Assembly (NCBI GenBank): GCA_040772505.1
Contig: JAXGYA010000006.1
Span: 1 to 64,000 of the forward strand
Origin: Mariniphaga sp040772505
GTDB taxonomy: Bacteria > Bacteroidota > Bacteroidia > Bacteroidales > Prolixibacteraceae
DNA: 64,000 nucleotides
Direction of reading: 5' to 3'
Every line of letters starts with the position of its first letter. Position 1 is the first letter of the stretch. The notes under the pieces are model-generated. The model saw nothing but the letters and a program-made list of their open reading frames with translations, did no database searches and had not been told where the DNA came from. A program made the position numbers and the translations under genes. Positions 52,902 to 60,834 of this stretch are shown here, one piece after another.

Positions 52902-54674
52902 GTGAGCTATAGGAATCTGAGAAAAAATAGATTATTCAGGCAAATCAGCAGGCTACCTATTATTGTCAGTACATTGACAATGTTTTTCTTGATATATGAT
53001 ATAGGTTTTTTTTCTCAATCTGATAATACCGATTTGTTCCAAAATATTTACTTTTTCACTGTATTTATAGGAGCAATTTCAATAATAGCACGATATTTAC
53101 ATCGTAAAACACGGCCAAAATTAAACAGCCTGGCATTCGATATTATCCTCTTCTGTTTTTTATCAATTCTGATTTTACAATATTTCCAACTTCATTTTTT
53201 GCAATCATTTAGTTTATTCAAACACCCATATTGGTTATATATAGCAATTATTCTTGTTTTTATCCGTGAGCTGTCTGCTCTCAAGATGAATTTTAAAAAA
53301 GCTGTTTTTAACCCGGCTCAATTATTTTTAATAAGCTTTTTAACCCTAATTGTTACAGGAAGTATGCTGTTAATGCTTCCCAATGCAACTCACTCAGGGA
53401 TAACACTAATTGATGCAATGTTTACTTCTACAAGTGCGGTTTGTGTTACAGGCTTAATTGTGGTTGATACCGGGAGTTTTTTCACTCAATTCGGACAAAT
53501 TATTATCCTTATGTTAATACAAGCAGGTGGTATAGGGATTATGACTTTCACCAGTTATTTCAGCTACTTTTTCAAAGGTGTTTCATCCTACGAAAACCAG
53601 TTAGTTCTTGGTCAAATAACAAATACCGAAAAGATAGCGGAAGTTTTTACTGTACTGAAAAAAATAATTCTGATAACTTTTTTGATTGAAGGACTTGGAG
53701 CTCTATTCATATTTCAAAGTATTGACAGCACAGTTATTCCATATTTGAATAAACGCATTTTTTTCTCTGTCTTTCATTCAATATCCGGCTTCTGCAATGC
53801 CGGGTTTTCAACATTACGGAACAGCTTTTTTGAAGGTCCCTATCAGTTTAATTATCCTATGCATTTAATAATAGCCTCATTGATTATTTTAGGAGGATTA
53901 GGCTTCCCGATAGTATTTAATTTATTGAAATTTATAAAAGCAAAGATTGTTTATTTTCTGCTTGGCTTTTATAACAAAAAACGGCAGCAATATATTCCGG
54001 GATTGATAAATATCAACACCCGGATTGTTTTGATTACTACCTTAGTTCTGATTGCTGGCGGAACACTTCTATTTTATCTGTTTGAGTACAACAACACCTT
54101 ATCAGGGCATAGCTTTGGTGGAAAAATAGCGACTGCCTTTTTTGGTTCAGTTACAACAAGAACCGCCGGTTTTAACACAGTTGATACCGCAGCATTAAGC
54201 ATTCCAACTCTATTTATTGTTATTTTTCTGATGTGGGTAGGAGCTTCTCCCAATTCAACTGGTGGAGGTATTAAAACCAGCTCTTTTGCAATAGCGTTGC
54301 TCAATATTTTAAGTATAGCCAGAGGAAAGTCACGACTCGAAGTATATAACCGGGAGATATCCTCAACAACTGTCAATAAAGCTTTTGCAATAATTGTCCT
54401 TTCTGTATTCGTAATTTCTATATCTATTCTTAGTATTTCATTATTTGAACAGGATAAGAACTTGTTGAACATCTCCTTTGAATGTGTGTCTGCATATAGT
54501 ACCGTTGGACTTAGCAGAGGAATTACAGCAGATCTGAGCTTTGCAAGCAAATTGATTTTGATTTTTACTATGTTTATAGGACGCGTAAGTACGCTCACTC
54601 TGTTAATAGCCATAATCAAAAAGGCACGCCCGGGAATTTATCGGTATCCTTCAGAAAGTATTTTAATCAACTAA
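52902..54674 (+). CDS. TrkH/KtrB-family potassium channel subunit
   Basis: A 590-residue K+ (or Na+-coupled K+) uptake protein. Four selectivity-filter glycines lie in CVTGL, CNAGF, RTAGF and STVGL. An N-terminal region with extra helices (about residues 15-130) precedes the M1-P-M2 repeats and makes it longer than KtrB. The start codon is GTG; the nearer ATG upstream is out of frame. The gene for the regulatory NAD-binding subunit follows after 12 bases, so the two form an operon. Confidence 0.88.
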   Translation: MSYRNLRKNRLFRQISRLPIIVSTLTMFFLIYDIGFFSQSDNTDLFQNIYFFTVFIGAISIIARYLHRKTRPKLNSLAFDIILFCFLSILILQYFQLHFLQSFSLFKHPYWLYIAIILVFIRELSALKMNFKKAVFNPAQLFLISFLTLIVTGSMLLMLPNATHSGITLIDAMFTSTSAVCVTGLIVVDTGSFFTQFGQIIILMLIQAGGIGIMTFTSYFSYFFKGVSSYENQLVLGQITNTEKIAEVFTVLKKIILITFLIEGLGALFIFQSIDSTVIPYLNKRIFFSVFHSISGFCNAGFSTLRNSFFEGPYQFNYPMHLIIASLIILGGLGFPIVFNLLKFIKAKIVYFLLGFYNKKRQQYIPGLININTRIVLITTLVLIAGGTLLFYLFEYNNTLSGHSFGGKIATAFFGSVTTRTAGFNTVDTAALSIPTLFIVIFLMWVGASPNSTGGGIKTSSFAIALLNILSIARGKSRLEVYNREISSTTVNKAFAIIVLSVFVISISILSISLFEQDKNLLNISFECVSAYSTVGLSRGITADLSFASKLILIFTMFIGRVSTLTLLIAIIKKARPGIYRYPSESILIN

Positions 54675-54686
54675 AATAAAAAAACA

Positions 54687-55376
54687 ATGAAATTCACAAT
54701 TATTGGACTAGGAAATTTCGGATTCGCCATAGCTGAAAAGCTGGCTCAATTGGGGCATGAGGTAATAGGTGTTGATAAAAACATTGAAAAAGTTGAGGAA
54801 ATTAAAGATAAAATCACGCACGCTATATGCTTAGATTGTAGCCATCAGACTGCTGTAAACAGCTTACCGTTAAAAAACACAGATGTGGTAGTTGTTGCAA
54901 TAGGAGAAGATGTAGGTGCCAATTTGTTGACTACCGCCCTGATTAAAAAAGTGAATGTTCCGAGATTGATAAGCCGTTCGATTTCAACTATTCACGAAAC
55001 GATTTTAGAATCCATGAAGATTACAGATATTGTGCGCCCAGAAGTAGAAACGGCTGAAAGATGGGCAAAAAAACTATCAACATCTGGTTTAGTTGACTCC
55101 TTTGAAATAACGGATCAATATAGCGTAGTTGAGGTGGTAGTTCGCGGAAAATTTGCAGGGAAAACTATAGAGGAAGTTGGATTCAACAAAAACTACAATG
55201 TTCTTGTCCTCACAATTATGAAAAGTGTAAGAGAGAAAAATAAAATCGGGGTTTTCATAAATGCGCCAAAACTTCAAATTCAAGGAATTGCTAAAGCTGA
55301 GACTATTTTGAATGAAGGAGATATTATGGTTTTATACGGTAATAATAAAGATATTCGCAGTTTACTTAAAGATTAA
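54687..55376 (+). CDS. TrkA/KtrA-type NAD-binding potassium regulator
   Basis: A 229-residue cytoplasmic gating subunit of the K+ channel. The RCK_N Rossmann domain begins GLGNFGFAIAEKLAQLGHEVIGVDKN and the RCK_C domain covers about residues 140-225 (VVEVVVRGKFAGKTIEEVG). A single RCK domain pair (KtrA-like), not the doubled TrkA, fits its size. It ends at 55376 and is convergent with the decayed T9SS-gene region. Confidence 0.88.
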   Translation: MKFTIIGLGNFGFAIAEKLAQLGHEVIGVDKNIEKVEEIKDKITHAICLDCSHQTAVNSLPLKNTDVVVVAIGEDVGANLLTTALIKKVNVPRLISRSISTIHETILESMKITDIVRPEVETAERWAKKLSTSGLVDSFEITDQYSVVEVVVRGKFAGKTIEEVGFNKNYNVLVLTIMKSVREKNKIGVFINAPKLQIQGIAKAETILNEGDIMVLYGNNKDIRSLLKD

Positions 55377-55501
55377 TGATTTGTACGTTTAATCATAATC
55401 ATATCTGAAATTGCAAAAATAATGAATAAAAGTCCTAAACATATATGAAGGTGAACTATTAGAGAATTTTTAGGACTCTGATTGCTAATAACCTCTTGGT
55501 C

Positions 55502-55550
55502 TCCTGTGTCCAAATTTTGTCTTGGCCGCGCTGTTTTATTATTGTTAGCA
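55502..55550 (-). repeat. Orphan copy of the 93-bp T9SS-gene repeat
   Basis: This 49-base block matches a unit inside the neighbouring repeat gene (around 56245-56293) at about 41 of 49 positions. It lies 23-71 bases beyond that gene's stop. In frame it reads ANNNKTARPRQNLDTGD, close to the internal unit ANNNKTERLRQDWDTGS. It marks a former extension or second copy of the repeat array. Confidence 0.65.
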
Positions 55551-55572
55551 CCACCTCTAAAGCTTAATTTTT

Positions 55573-56700
55573 TTATTGCTTAATAAACTTTTTAACACCT
55601 GGATATCCTTCTGCTTTTAAGAAGTATATACCAGCTTTTAAGTCGCCTATGGATAATTGCTCTTCATTCTTTACATCAAATGAGTTAATTACCGTTCTCC
55701 CTGAATAATCATAAACAATAAATCTTGCATTTACTTTTGTTTGAATCGTAATTTGATCTGTTGCTGGATTAGGATAAACCTTAAAAAAAGCTTGTTGTTC
55801 AACTTCCTTTATACCTGTAGTACAATCATAATGATATTCACTTCTTTCGTGGTTTTCAAAATAGTTTCCTGCACTGTTCCAAGACATATACAAATCCAAT
55901 GTAATTCGATTATTGTTGGCATCGTAAGTGTAATTGACTTTATAGGAAATCTTCCATGTATTGCTTCCTGTGTCCAAATATTGATTAAGCTCTTCTATTC
56001 GATTATTATTGGTATCGTAAGTGTAACTGGTTTTACGGTCTTCCACCCATGCATTAGTTCCTGTGTCCCATCTATCTGTTATAAATTCAGTTAGATTATT
56101 GTTGGCATCGTAAGTATAATTGTATTTGAAGTAACTCTTCCATGTATTGCTTCCTGTGTCCCAATTTTGATAAAGCTCTTCTGAAAGATTATTGTTGGCA
56201 TCGTAAGTGGAAGTGGTTTTACTGTCATTCACCCATGTATTGCTTCCTGTGTCCCAATCCTGTCTTAGCCGTTCAGTTTTATTATTGTTGGCATCGTAAA
56301 TGTAATTGTATTTATAGTCACTCTCCCATGTATTGCTTCCTGTGTTCCAATTTCGATAAAGCTCTTCTGAAAGATTATTGTTGGCATCGTAAGCGTAATT
56401 GTATTTAGAGGAATTCTTCCATGTATTGCTTCTTGTGTTCCATTTTTGATAAAGCTCTTCTGAAAGATTATTGTTGGCATCGTAAGTGTAATTGTATTTA
56501 TAGTCACTCTCCCATGTATTGCTTCCTGAGTTCCATTTTTGATAAAGCTTTTCAGTTTCATTATTATTAGCATCATATTGGAATATGGTTCTTCCTATTA
56601 GCTCTTTTACTTGTGTGCCACTAATAAATTTATAATGATGGATAGTGTCATTTAAACAATTTAGTTGAGAAAATGAGTAGCTTGATACAAGTAGTATCAA
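55573..56700 (-). CDS. Repeat-rich secreted protein with T9SS sorting domain
   Basis: A 375-residue surface or secreted protein, exported by the type IX secretion system. Residues about 40-288 are eight units of about 31 residues with core YDANNN...LYQ-x-W-(N/D)-TGSNTW, a YD-repeat-like pattern. The C-terminus (VYPNPATDQITIQTK... ending LKAGIYFLKAEGYPGVKKFIKQ) is a type A T9SS sorting domain. The usable start at 56700 is TTG and lies inside the signal peptide. The full signal (KKIILSTLILLVSSYSFSQ) would start at an ATA codon at 56724, exactly where an ATG is expected. It is probably inactive or poorly expressed. Ligand unknown. Confidence 0.72.
   Translation of the reverse strand: MILLVSSYSFSQLNCLNDTIHHYKFISGTQVKELIGRTIFQYDANNNETEKLYQKWNSGSNTWESDYKYNYTYDANNNLSEELYQKWNTRSNTWKNSSKYNYAYDANNNLSEELYRNWNTGSNTWESDYKYNYIYDANNNKTERLRQDWDTGSNTWVNDSKTTSTYDANNNLSEELYQNWDTGSNTWKSYFKYNYTYDANNNLTEFITDRWDTGTNAWVEDRKTSYTYDTNNNRIEELNQYLDTGSNTWKISYKVNYTYDANNNRITLDLYMSWNSAGNYFENHERSEYHYDCTTGIKEVEQQAFFKVYPNPATDQITIQTKVNARFIVYDYSGRTVINSFDVKNEEQLSIGDLKAGIYFLKAEGYPGVKKFIKQ
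55837..56583 (-). repeat. Eight tandem 93-bp coding repeats
   Basis: Units of about 31 codons with high mutual similarity at DNA level, each centred on GCATCG(A)...ATTATTGTTGG as seen on the plus strand. Such arrays change copy number by recombination or slippage; the orphan unit at 55502-55550 fits that history. Confidence 0.75.
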
Positions 56701-56755
56701 AGTAGATAGTATTATTTTTTTTATCTTTTGATTTTTTAAATTTTGTATAATTCCA

Positions 56756-56763
56756 CAAATATA
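56756..56763 (-). promoter_or_regulatory. -7 box TATATTTG of the T9SS cargo gene
   Basis: On the minus strand TATATTTG fits TAnnTTTG. Transcription from about 56749 leaves 25 bases before the ATA at 56724, supporting that codon as the ancestral start. Confidence 0.5.
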
Positions 56764-56876
56764 AAAAATATTTTAAATAGAAAACATTTGCTAATTACTG
56801 TATGATACAATTACCTCAGTGTCATGTCAACTTTATTATGTCTGCTATTGTTTATATCTTTGTATCAAAAAAAATT

Positions 56877-58011
56877 ATGATACGATACAAAGTTACATTA
56901 ACAGAAGATGAGCGTAATACATTAGAAGATATTTTGAAAAGAGGGAAACATAGCTCATTAGAATTTAGGAATGCGTGCATTTTGCTTAATAGTGATGAAG
57001 GAGAGTTTGGTCCTAAGCAAAGCAATGAATCTATTGCGCAGATACTTCATATTAATACCAAAACTGTGGAGCGTTTAAAGCAACGTTTTGTGAATGAAGG
57101 ATTTGATGCATGTATAAAAAGAAAACCATATCCCGTAGTCAAGAATATTAAAGCAGACGGTGATTTTGAGGCTCACTTAATAGCTTTAAGCTGTAGCGAT
57201 GCCCCACAGGGATATGCCCGTTGGACGTTGAGATTACTTGCTGATAAAATGGTTGAATTGAAGTATGTAGACAGTATTTCGCATGAAACAGTGCGTCAGA
57301 CTTTAAAAAAAACGAAATTAAACCGTGGAGAGTGCAAGGCTGGATAATTCCTCCTTTACACAATGGGGAATTCGTATCTTGCATGGAACGTGTTCTTGAT
57401 GTTTATAAAGAGCCCTATGATCCTCTTCGCCCTGTTGTTTGTATGGATGAATCACCGAGGCAATTAATAAAAGAAACTCGTTTATCTTTGAAGCGCAAAC
57501 CTGGCAGTGATGAGAAACAGGATTATGAATATGAGAGATGTGGCGTTGCAAATATATTTATGGTGAATGAACCATTGCGAGGTAAGCGATACGTAAAAGT
57601 AACGGAACGGAAAACGAAAACTGACTGGGCTCAATTGATAAAAGAGGTTGCTGATAAACACTATCCTTATGTAGAGAGAAAATAAGATTAGTTATGGATA
57701 ACCTCAATACACATAAACCATCTTCACTTTACGAAGCATTTCCACCAGAGGAAGCAAAGAGATTATGGGACAGGTTTGAATTTATATATACACCAAAACA
57801 TGGAAGTTGGTTGAATATGGCAGAAATAGAATTACATGTTTTGAGCAAACAGTGTCTTAACAGAAGAATTGGAGATTTGGATACCATGTCAAAGGAAATA
57901 AAGGCATGGCAGCGGGATAGGAATGGTAAAGTTGCAAAAATTAATTGGAGATTTACAAATGATCAAGCTAGGATAAAACTCAAAAGACTTTATCCGACAT
58001 TATTATATTGA
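56877..58011 (+). pseudogene. IS630-type transposase in three frames
   Basis: Three frames together give one IS630 transposase. Frame 1 (MIRYKVTLTEDERN...) carries helix-turn-helix domains and runs to TAA at 57345-57347. A -1 shift at A AAA AAA (57305-57311) continues as KKNEIKPWRVQGWIIPP, restoring the conserved KNE-x-KPW motif and then VVCMDESPRQLI with the first catalytic acid. This frame stops at 57683-57685. A further -1 shift near 57680 restores RLVMDNLNTHKPSSLYEAF with the second acid, then TPKHGSWLNMAEIELHVLSKQCL with the third. The first shift fits programmed frameshifting; the second lacks a slippery site and probably reflects a lost base. Confidence 0.78.
57305..57311 (+). promoter_or_regulatory. 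Candidate -1 ribosomal frameshift site
   Basis: A AAA AAA, in the proper phase (frame-1 codons TTA AAA AAA ACG). Slipping back one base yields AAC GAA ATT AAA CCG TGG (Asn-Glu-Ile-Lys-Pro-Trp), the conserved IS630 continuation. No downstream pseudoknot was assessed. Confidence 0.6.
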
Positions 58012-59640
58012 CATGACAATAGTTTCATTGGCTGGCAGATAAGTGGGCAAAGTAACGTTTGCCCTGCTTAACAACTGCCTGTTTAATTCGTCGGGTTCTG
58101 GCAGCCATATTACTTGCTTGCCGGGGGCAAGTTCAGTTTTCATCCCAACAATGGAACATAGCTTTTCTATCCCTTCTTCCACTGTTACATCCATGTCTTT
58201 CCAGCATTCGCGCAAATATTTTTCTATTTTATAAGCCAGCATGCATACCATTAAATGTGCTTTGGTGCGGTGTTCTTTTCTCAAAAAAATAGGTCGTATT
58301 CCAAGCTGGCTTTTCTCTGTGCGAAAAGCCCATTCAACTAATGCCAGAGATTTGTATCTGGAATGTACCTCTTCTTTTTTATCCCCGGGGCTGTGCACTA
58401 AATCGGTTTTTATGACATAGCACCCATCCAGCATAGCCGCTTCTTCCAAGGCAGACTCGTTTTTATATATTTCAAGTTCTCTTTTATCTTTAACTGTCCT
58501 CACCTCTGCCAGCTTATCCATTTTGAGCTTTTTGATATAGTTTGTTACAACCTTTTTCTGCACTTCGGCTTTTGCCCTGGGATGCTCTGCAAGGTACCTG
58601 TTGCTTTGTTCCAGTTTGTGCTCAATGGACTGGAACTTGCTTTGCCGGCTGAGTTTTATCTCTTCTGCCCTCAAAGGATTACGGCGTAAAATATAGCGTA
58701 CCCTTTCAGCCTGGTCGGTTACCTCTGCCAACTCGTCGGTAAAAAGCTCTAACTGAAAGATGCCTTTATTTATCAAGGCTTCTATTTGTGGTTTAGTGAT
58801 GGTTGTAATGTAATTCAGCCCCGATTGTTGTATGTCTTTTATCTGGGTGCTCTTTATCATTCCTTTATCGCCTACTATGGCAACACTCTGGCAATCATAT
58901 TTATCTTTTATTTTTTCAATTTGTGTTTTCAAGGTATCGGGATCGCGCGTGTTTCCACGAAATGCTTCAATTGACAAGGGTTCGCCGTTGTCATCGGTCA
59001 ACAGCCCGCAAACCAGTTGCTTTTTGCCTTTCTTCTTGTCCCTGTTGTAACCATAGCTGGCAAGTTCGTTGTGTTGCCCCTCAAAGTAGCTTGAGCTTAC
59101 ATCATACAAAAACAGGGTAGGCATCCCGGGCTTGTTGCCAATGGTTTGCCTGAAAAGCCTATCTTCCACATGCCCTTTCCTGTCGTGCAACCATACCAGC
59201 GACTTATACAAATCGTTTTCTGTTATACTGCTTATCCCCAGAAGCTCACAGCCACAATGGGACCGGGCTAGGCGAATGTTCCCCAGCCGACTGCCGGGAT
59301 GTATCAGCCGGGCGAATACCTGCCAGAGGATATAATTGCTTTCTGCTTCCCGCCCCAATGCCTTGTTTATGCCCAGATGGTTTGTAACTTGGTGGAGCAA
59401 AACCGATGGCCCTGCTATTTTCCAGTTTTGGGTTTTTGCATGGGAGATTTGACGGAGAAAATCAATATTATTTTTGTTTTTTAATGCAAATTTTACAGCC
59501 AGTATCTCTTCTTCGCTGCAATGGGAAAGGTTGGCAAGATTGCGTTGTCTGGTCTTGCCGCCTTCGCGGTAACTGTGCCTGAGCAAAACACGCCTGTAGG
59601 TTTTACCTTTTCGTGAATATGTCAAGTCATCTATATACAT
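58003..59640 (-). CDS. IS1634-type (IS4 group) transposase, 3' end replaced
   Basis: A transposase of about 545 residues with DDE residues in FLYDVSSSYFEG (near residue 195), AIVGDKGMIKS and VEWAFRTEKSQLGIRPIF. The Tyr-(2)-Arg-(3)-Glu-(6)-Lys motif of IS4-group enzymes is approximated by the last segment and the nearby KEHRTKAHLM. Start 59640 (MYIDDLTYSRKG) is preferred over 59661. The last five codons and stop lie inside the right inverted repeat of the IS630 element, so the native C-terminus and right end of this IS are missing. Most catalytic residues remain. Confidence 0.75.
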   Translation of the reverse strand: MYIDDLTYSRKGKTYRRVLLRHSYREGGKTRQRNLANLSHCSEEEILAVKFALKNKNNIDFLRQISHAKTQNWKIAGPSVLLHQVTNHLGINKALGREAESNYILWQVFARLIHPGSRLGNIRLARSHCGCELLGISSITENDLYKSLVWLHDRKGHVEDRLFRQTIGNKPGMPTLFLYDVSSSYFEGQHNELASYGYNRDKKKGKKQLVCGLLTDDNGEPLSIEAFRGNTRDPDTLKTQIEKIKDKYDCQSVAIVGDKGMIKSTQIKDIQQSGLNYITTITKPQIEALINKGIFQLELFTDELAEVTDQAERVRYILRRNPLRAEEIKLSRQSKFQSIEHKLEQSNRYLAEHPRAKAEVQKKVVTNYIKKLKMDKLAEVRTVKDKRELEIYKNESALEEAAMLDGCYVIKTDLVHSPGDKKEEVHSRYKSLALVEWAFRTEKSQLGIRPIFLRKEHRTKAHLMVCMLAYKIEKYLRECWKDMDVTVEEGIEKLCSIVGMKTELAPGKQVIWLPEPDELNRQLLSRANVTLPTYLPANETIVMSI

Positions 59641-59837
59641 AGTGCGTGCAATATACAACATTAAATCAGTAAATGCAATAGTTATGTGAAAATATTAGTG
59701 CGCACAAATAATATGCCAAATATGATTTATATTTCTGTAAAACAGTAGGTTAAGTCATTTTTTGGAAAAAACTTCCGTTACAAACCCTTAGTATTGAACT
59801 CAAGTGACAATTAGACACTTACTTGGTAGAGTTATTT

Positions 59838-60686
59838 TTAAAAACTAGCATTAACCATAACAGGGAAATGGTCAGAAGGGAAATGCCCATAATGTACATC
59901 ATTAAGTACTCCATATTTATTAATAGTGATGTCTGGTGAGACCCAAATATAATCTATCCTCTGCCTCATCGGAGAATTTAATTTGAAGCTATTAAATGTA
60001 CCTTCAGTACCATACGGCTTTGTCTGTGTAATTTTGTATGAATCTTTCAGAATATCTGCATTATAAATAATTTGAATTGGCTCATCGTCTGGTCTTGCAT
60101 TAAAATCACCAACACAAAATACAGAGTTATCGCCTGCTATTTCTTTTATTTTATTTAGAAGTAACAACGAAGAATTTCTCCGTGCTTCTCTTCCGCGATG
60201 ATCATAATGTAAGCTAAAAAAGAAAAAGGTTTTATTTGCATTTTTATCCCTAAATTTAGCCCATGAACATATCCTGCGTATATTAGCATCCCATCCGAAA
60301 GAAGGTTCTTTGGGAGTTAAAGAGAACCAGAAATCACCACTATCCAGTACATCAAAACGCTTGTTTTTATATACAATAGCAGAATGCTCACCCTCATTTT
60401 CACCATCATCGCGTCCAACACCAACATAGGAGTAGTCCCCAGGTTCTACAATATCTTGTAATTGATGATAAAATCCTTCCTGAGTTCCCATAATATCAAA
60501 GTCGTGAAAGCGAATCAATCCGTTAACATTTTCTTTTCTATATTCCCATGAATCTAAGCTATCATGTGGGGTATCCATTCTTAAATTATAGGTAGCAATG
60601 TTAATATGATACGGCAGATTTTGAGAACATGCAAAAGCAAAACATAACATAAAAATTGAGGAAACGAAAGCTATATTATTCTTCAT
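59838..60686 (-). CDS. Exported endonuclease/exonuclease/phosphatase-family protein
   Basis: A 282-residue metal-dependent phosphoesterase-fold protein. A lipobox-like signal (Ala-Phe-Ala-Cys-Ser near residue 20) sends it to the envelope. Fold landmarks are NLRMDT, MGTQE with the metal-binding Glu, SLHYDHRG, VGDFNARPDD with the Asp-x-Asn pair, and SDHFPVMV with the catalytic Asp-His. The family includes nucleases, sphingomyelinases and inositol-phosphate or sugar-phosphate phosphatases; the substrate cannot be told. It lies 148 bases downstream of susD in the same direction, the common position for a SusCD-locus enzyme. Confidence 0.82.
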   Translation of the reverse strand: MKNNIAFVSSIFMLCFAFACSQNLPYHINIATYNLRMDTPHDSLDSWEYRKENVNGLIRFHDFDIMGTQEGFYHQLQDIVEPGDYSYVGVGRDDGENEGEHSAIVYKNKRFDVLDSGDFWFSLTPKEPSFGWDANIRRICSWAKFRDKNANKTFFFFSLHYDHRGREARRNSSLLLLNKIKEIAGDNSVFCVGDFNARPDDEPIQIIYNADILKDSYKITQTKPYGTEGTFNSFKLNSPMRQRIDYIWVSPDITINKYGVLNDVHYGHFPSDHFPVMVNASF

Positions 60687-60834
60687 AATATTATTGTTTT
60701 TACAGTAAATAAATACTTTTCAGGAAGCTATCTCCTTAGTATGTCCTAGTTAGATTATTGCATACCAAAGAAATAGCCTCCAATATTTAATGCTATGATA
60801 AGAAATAAACTAACATAATTTAAACTCAAATCTA

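Larger units (their letters stand above)
56820..58018 (+). mobile_element. IS630-family insertion sequence
   Basis: About 1.2 kb bounded by 23-bp imperfect inverted repeats: TGTCATGTCAA... at 56820-56842 and its partner at 57996-58018 (19 of 23 match, the outer 11 identical). A TAnnTTTG box (TATCTTTG, 56855-56862) inside the left end would drive the transposase. IS630 elements normally duplicate TA. TA occurs one base outside the right end, but CA is at the left, so the flanks do not match. Confidence 0.78.

Noticed and set aside
54074..54619. 181-codon minus frame inside the TrkH gene
   Set aside because: Antisense of a transporter whose four filter motifs are intact on the plus strand.
55373..55513. 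Possible 46-codon membrane peptide (minus strand, TTG start) after the T9SS gene
   Set aside because: It has a hydrophobic segment, but its frame is simply the continuation of the orphan repeat unit, it overlaps the TrkA-type gene's stop and has no good start; kept only as part of the orphan-repeat observation.
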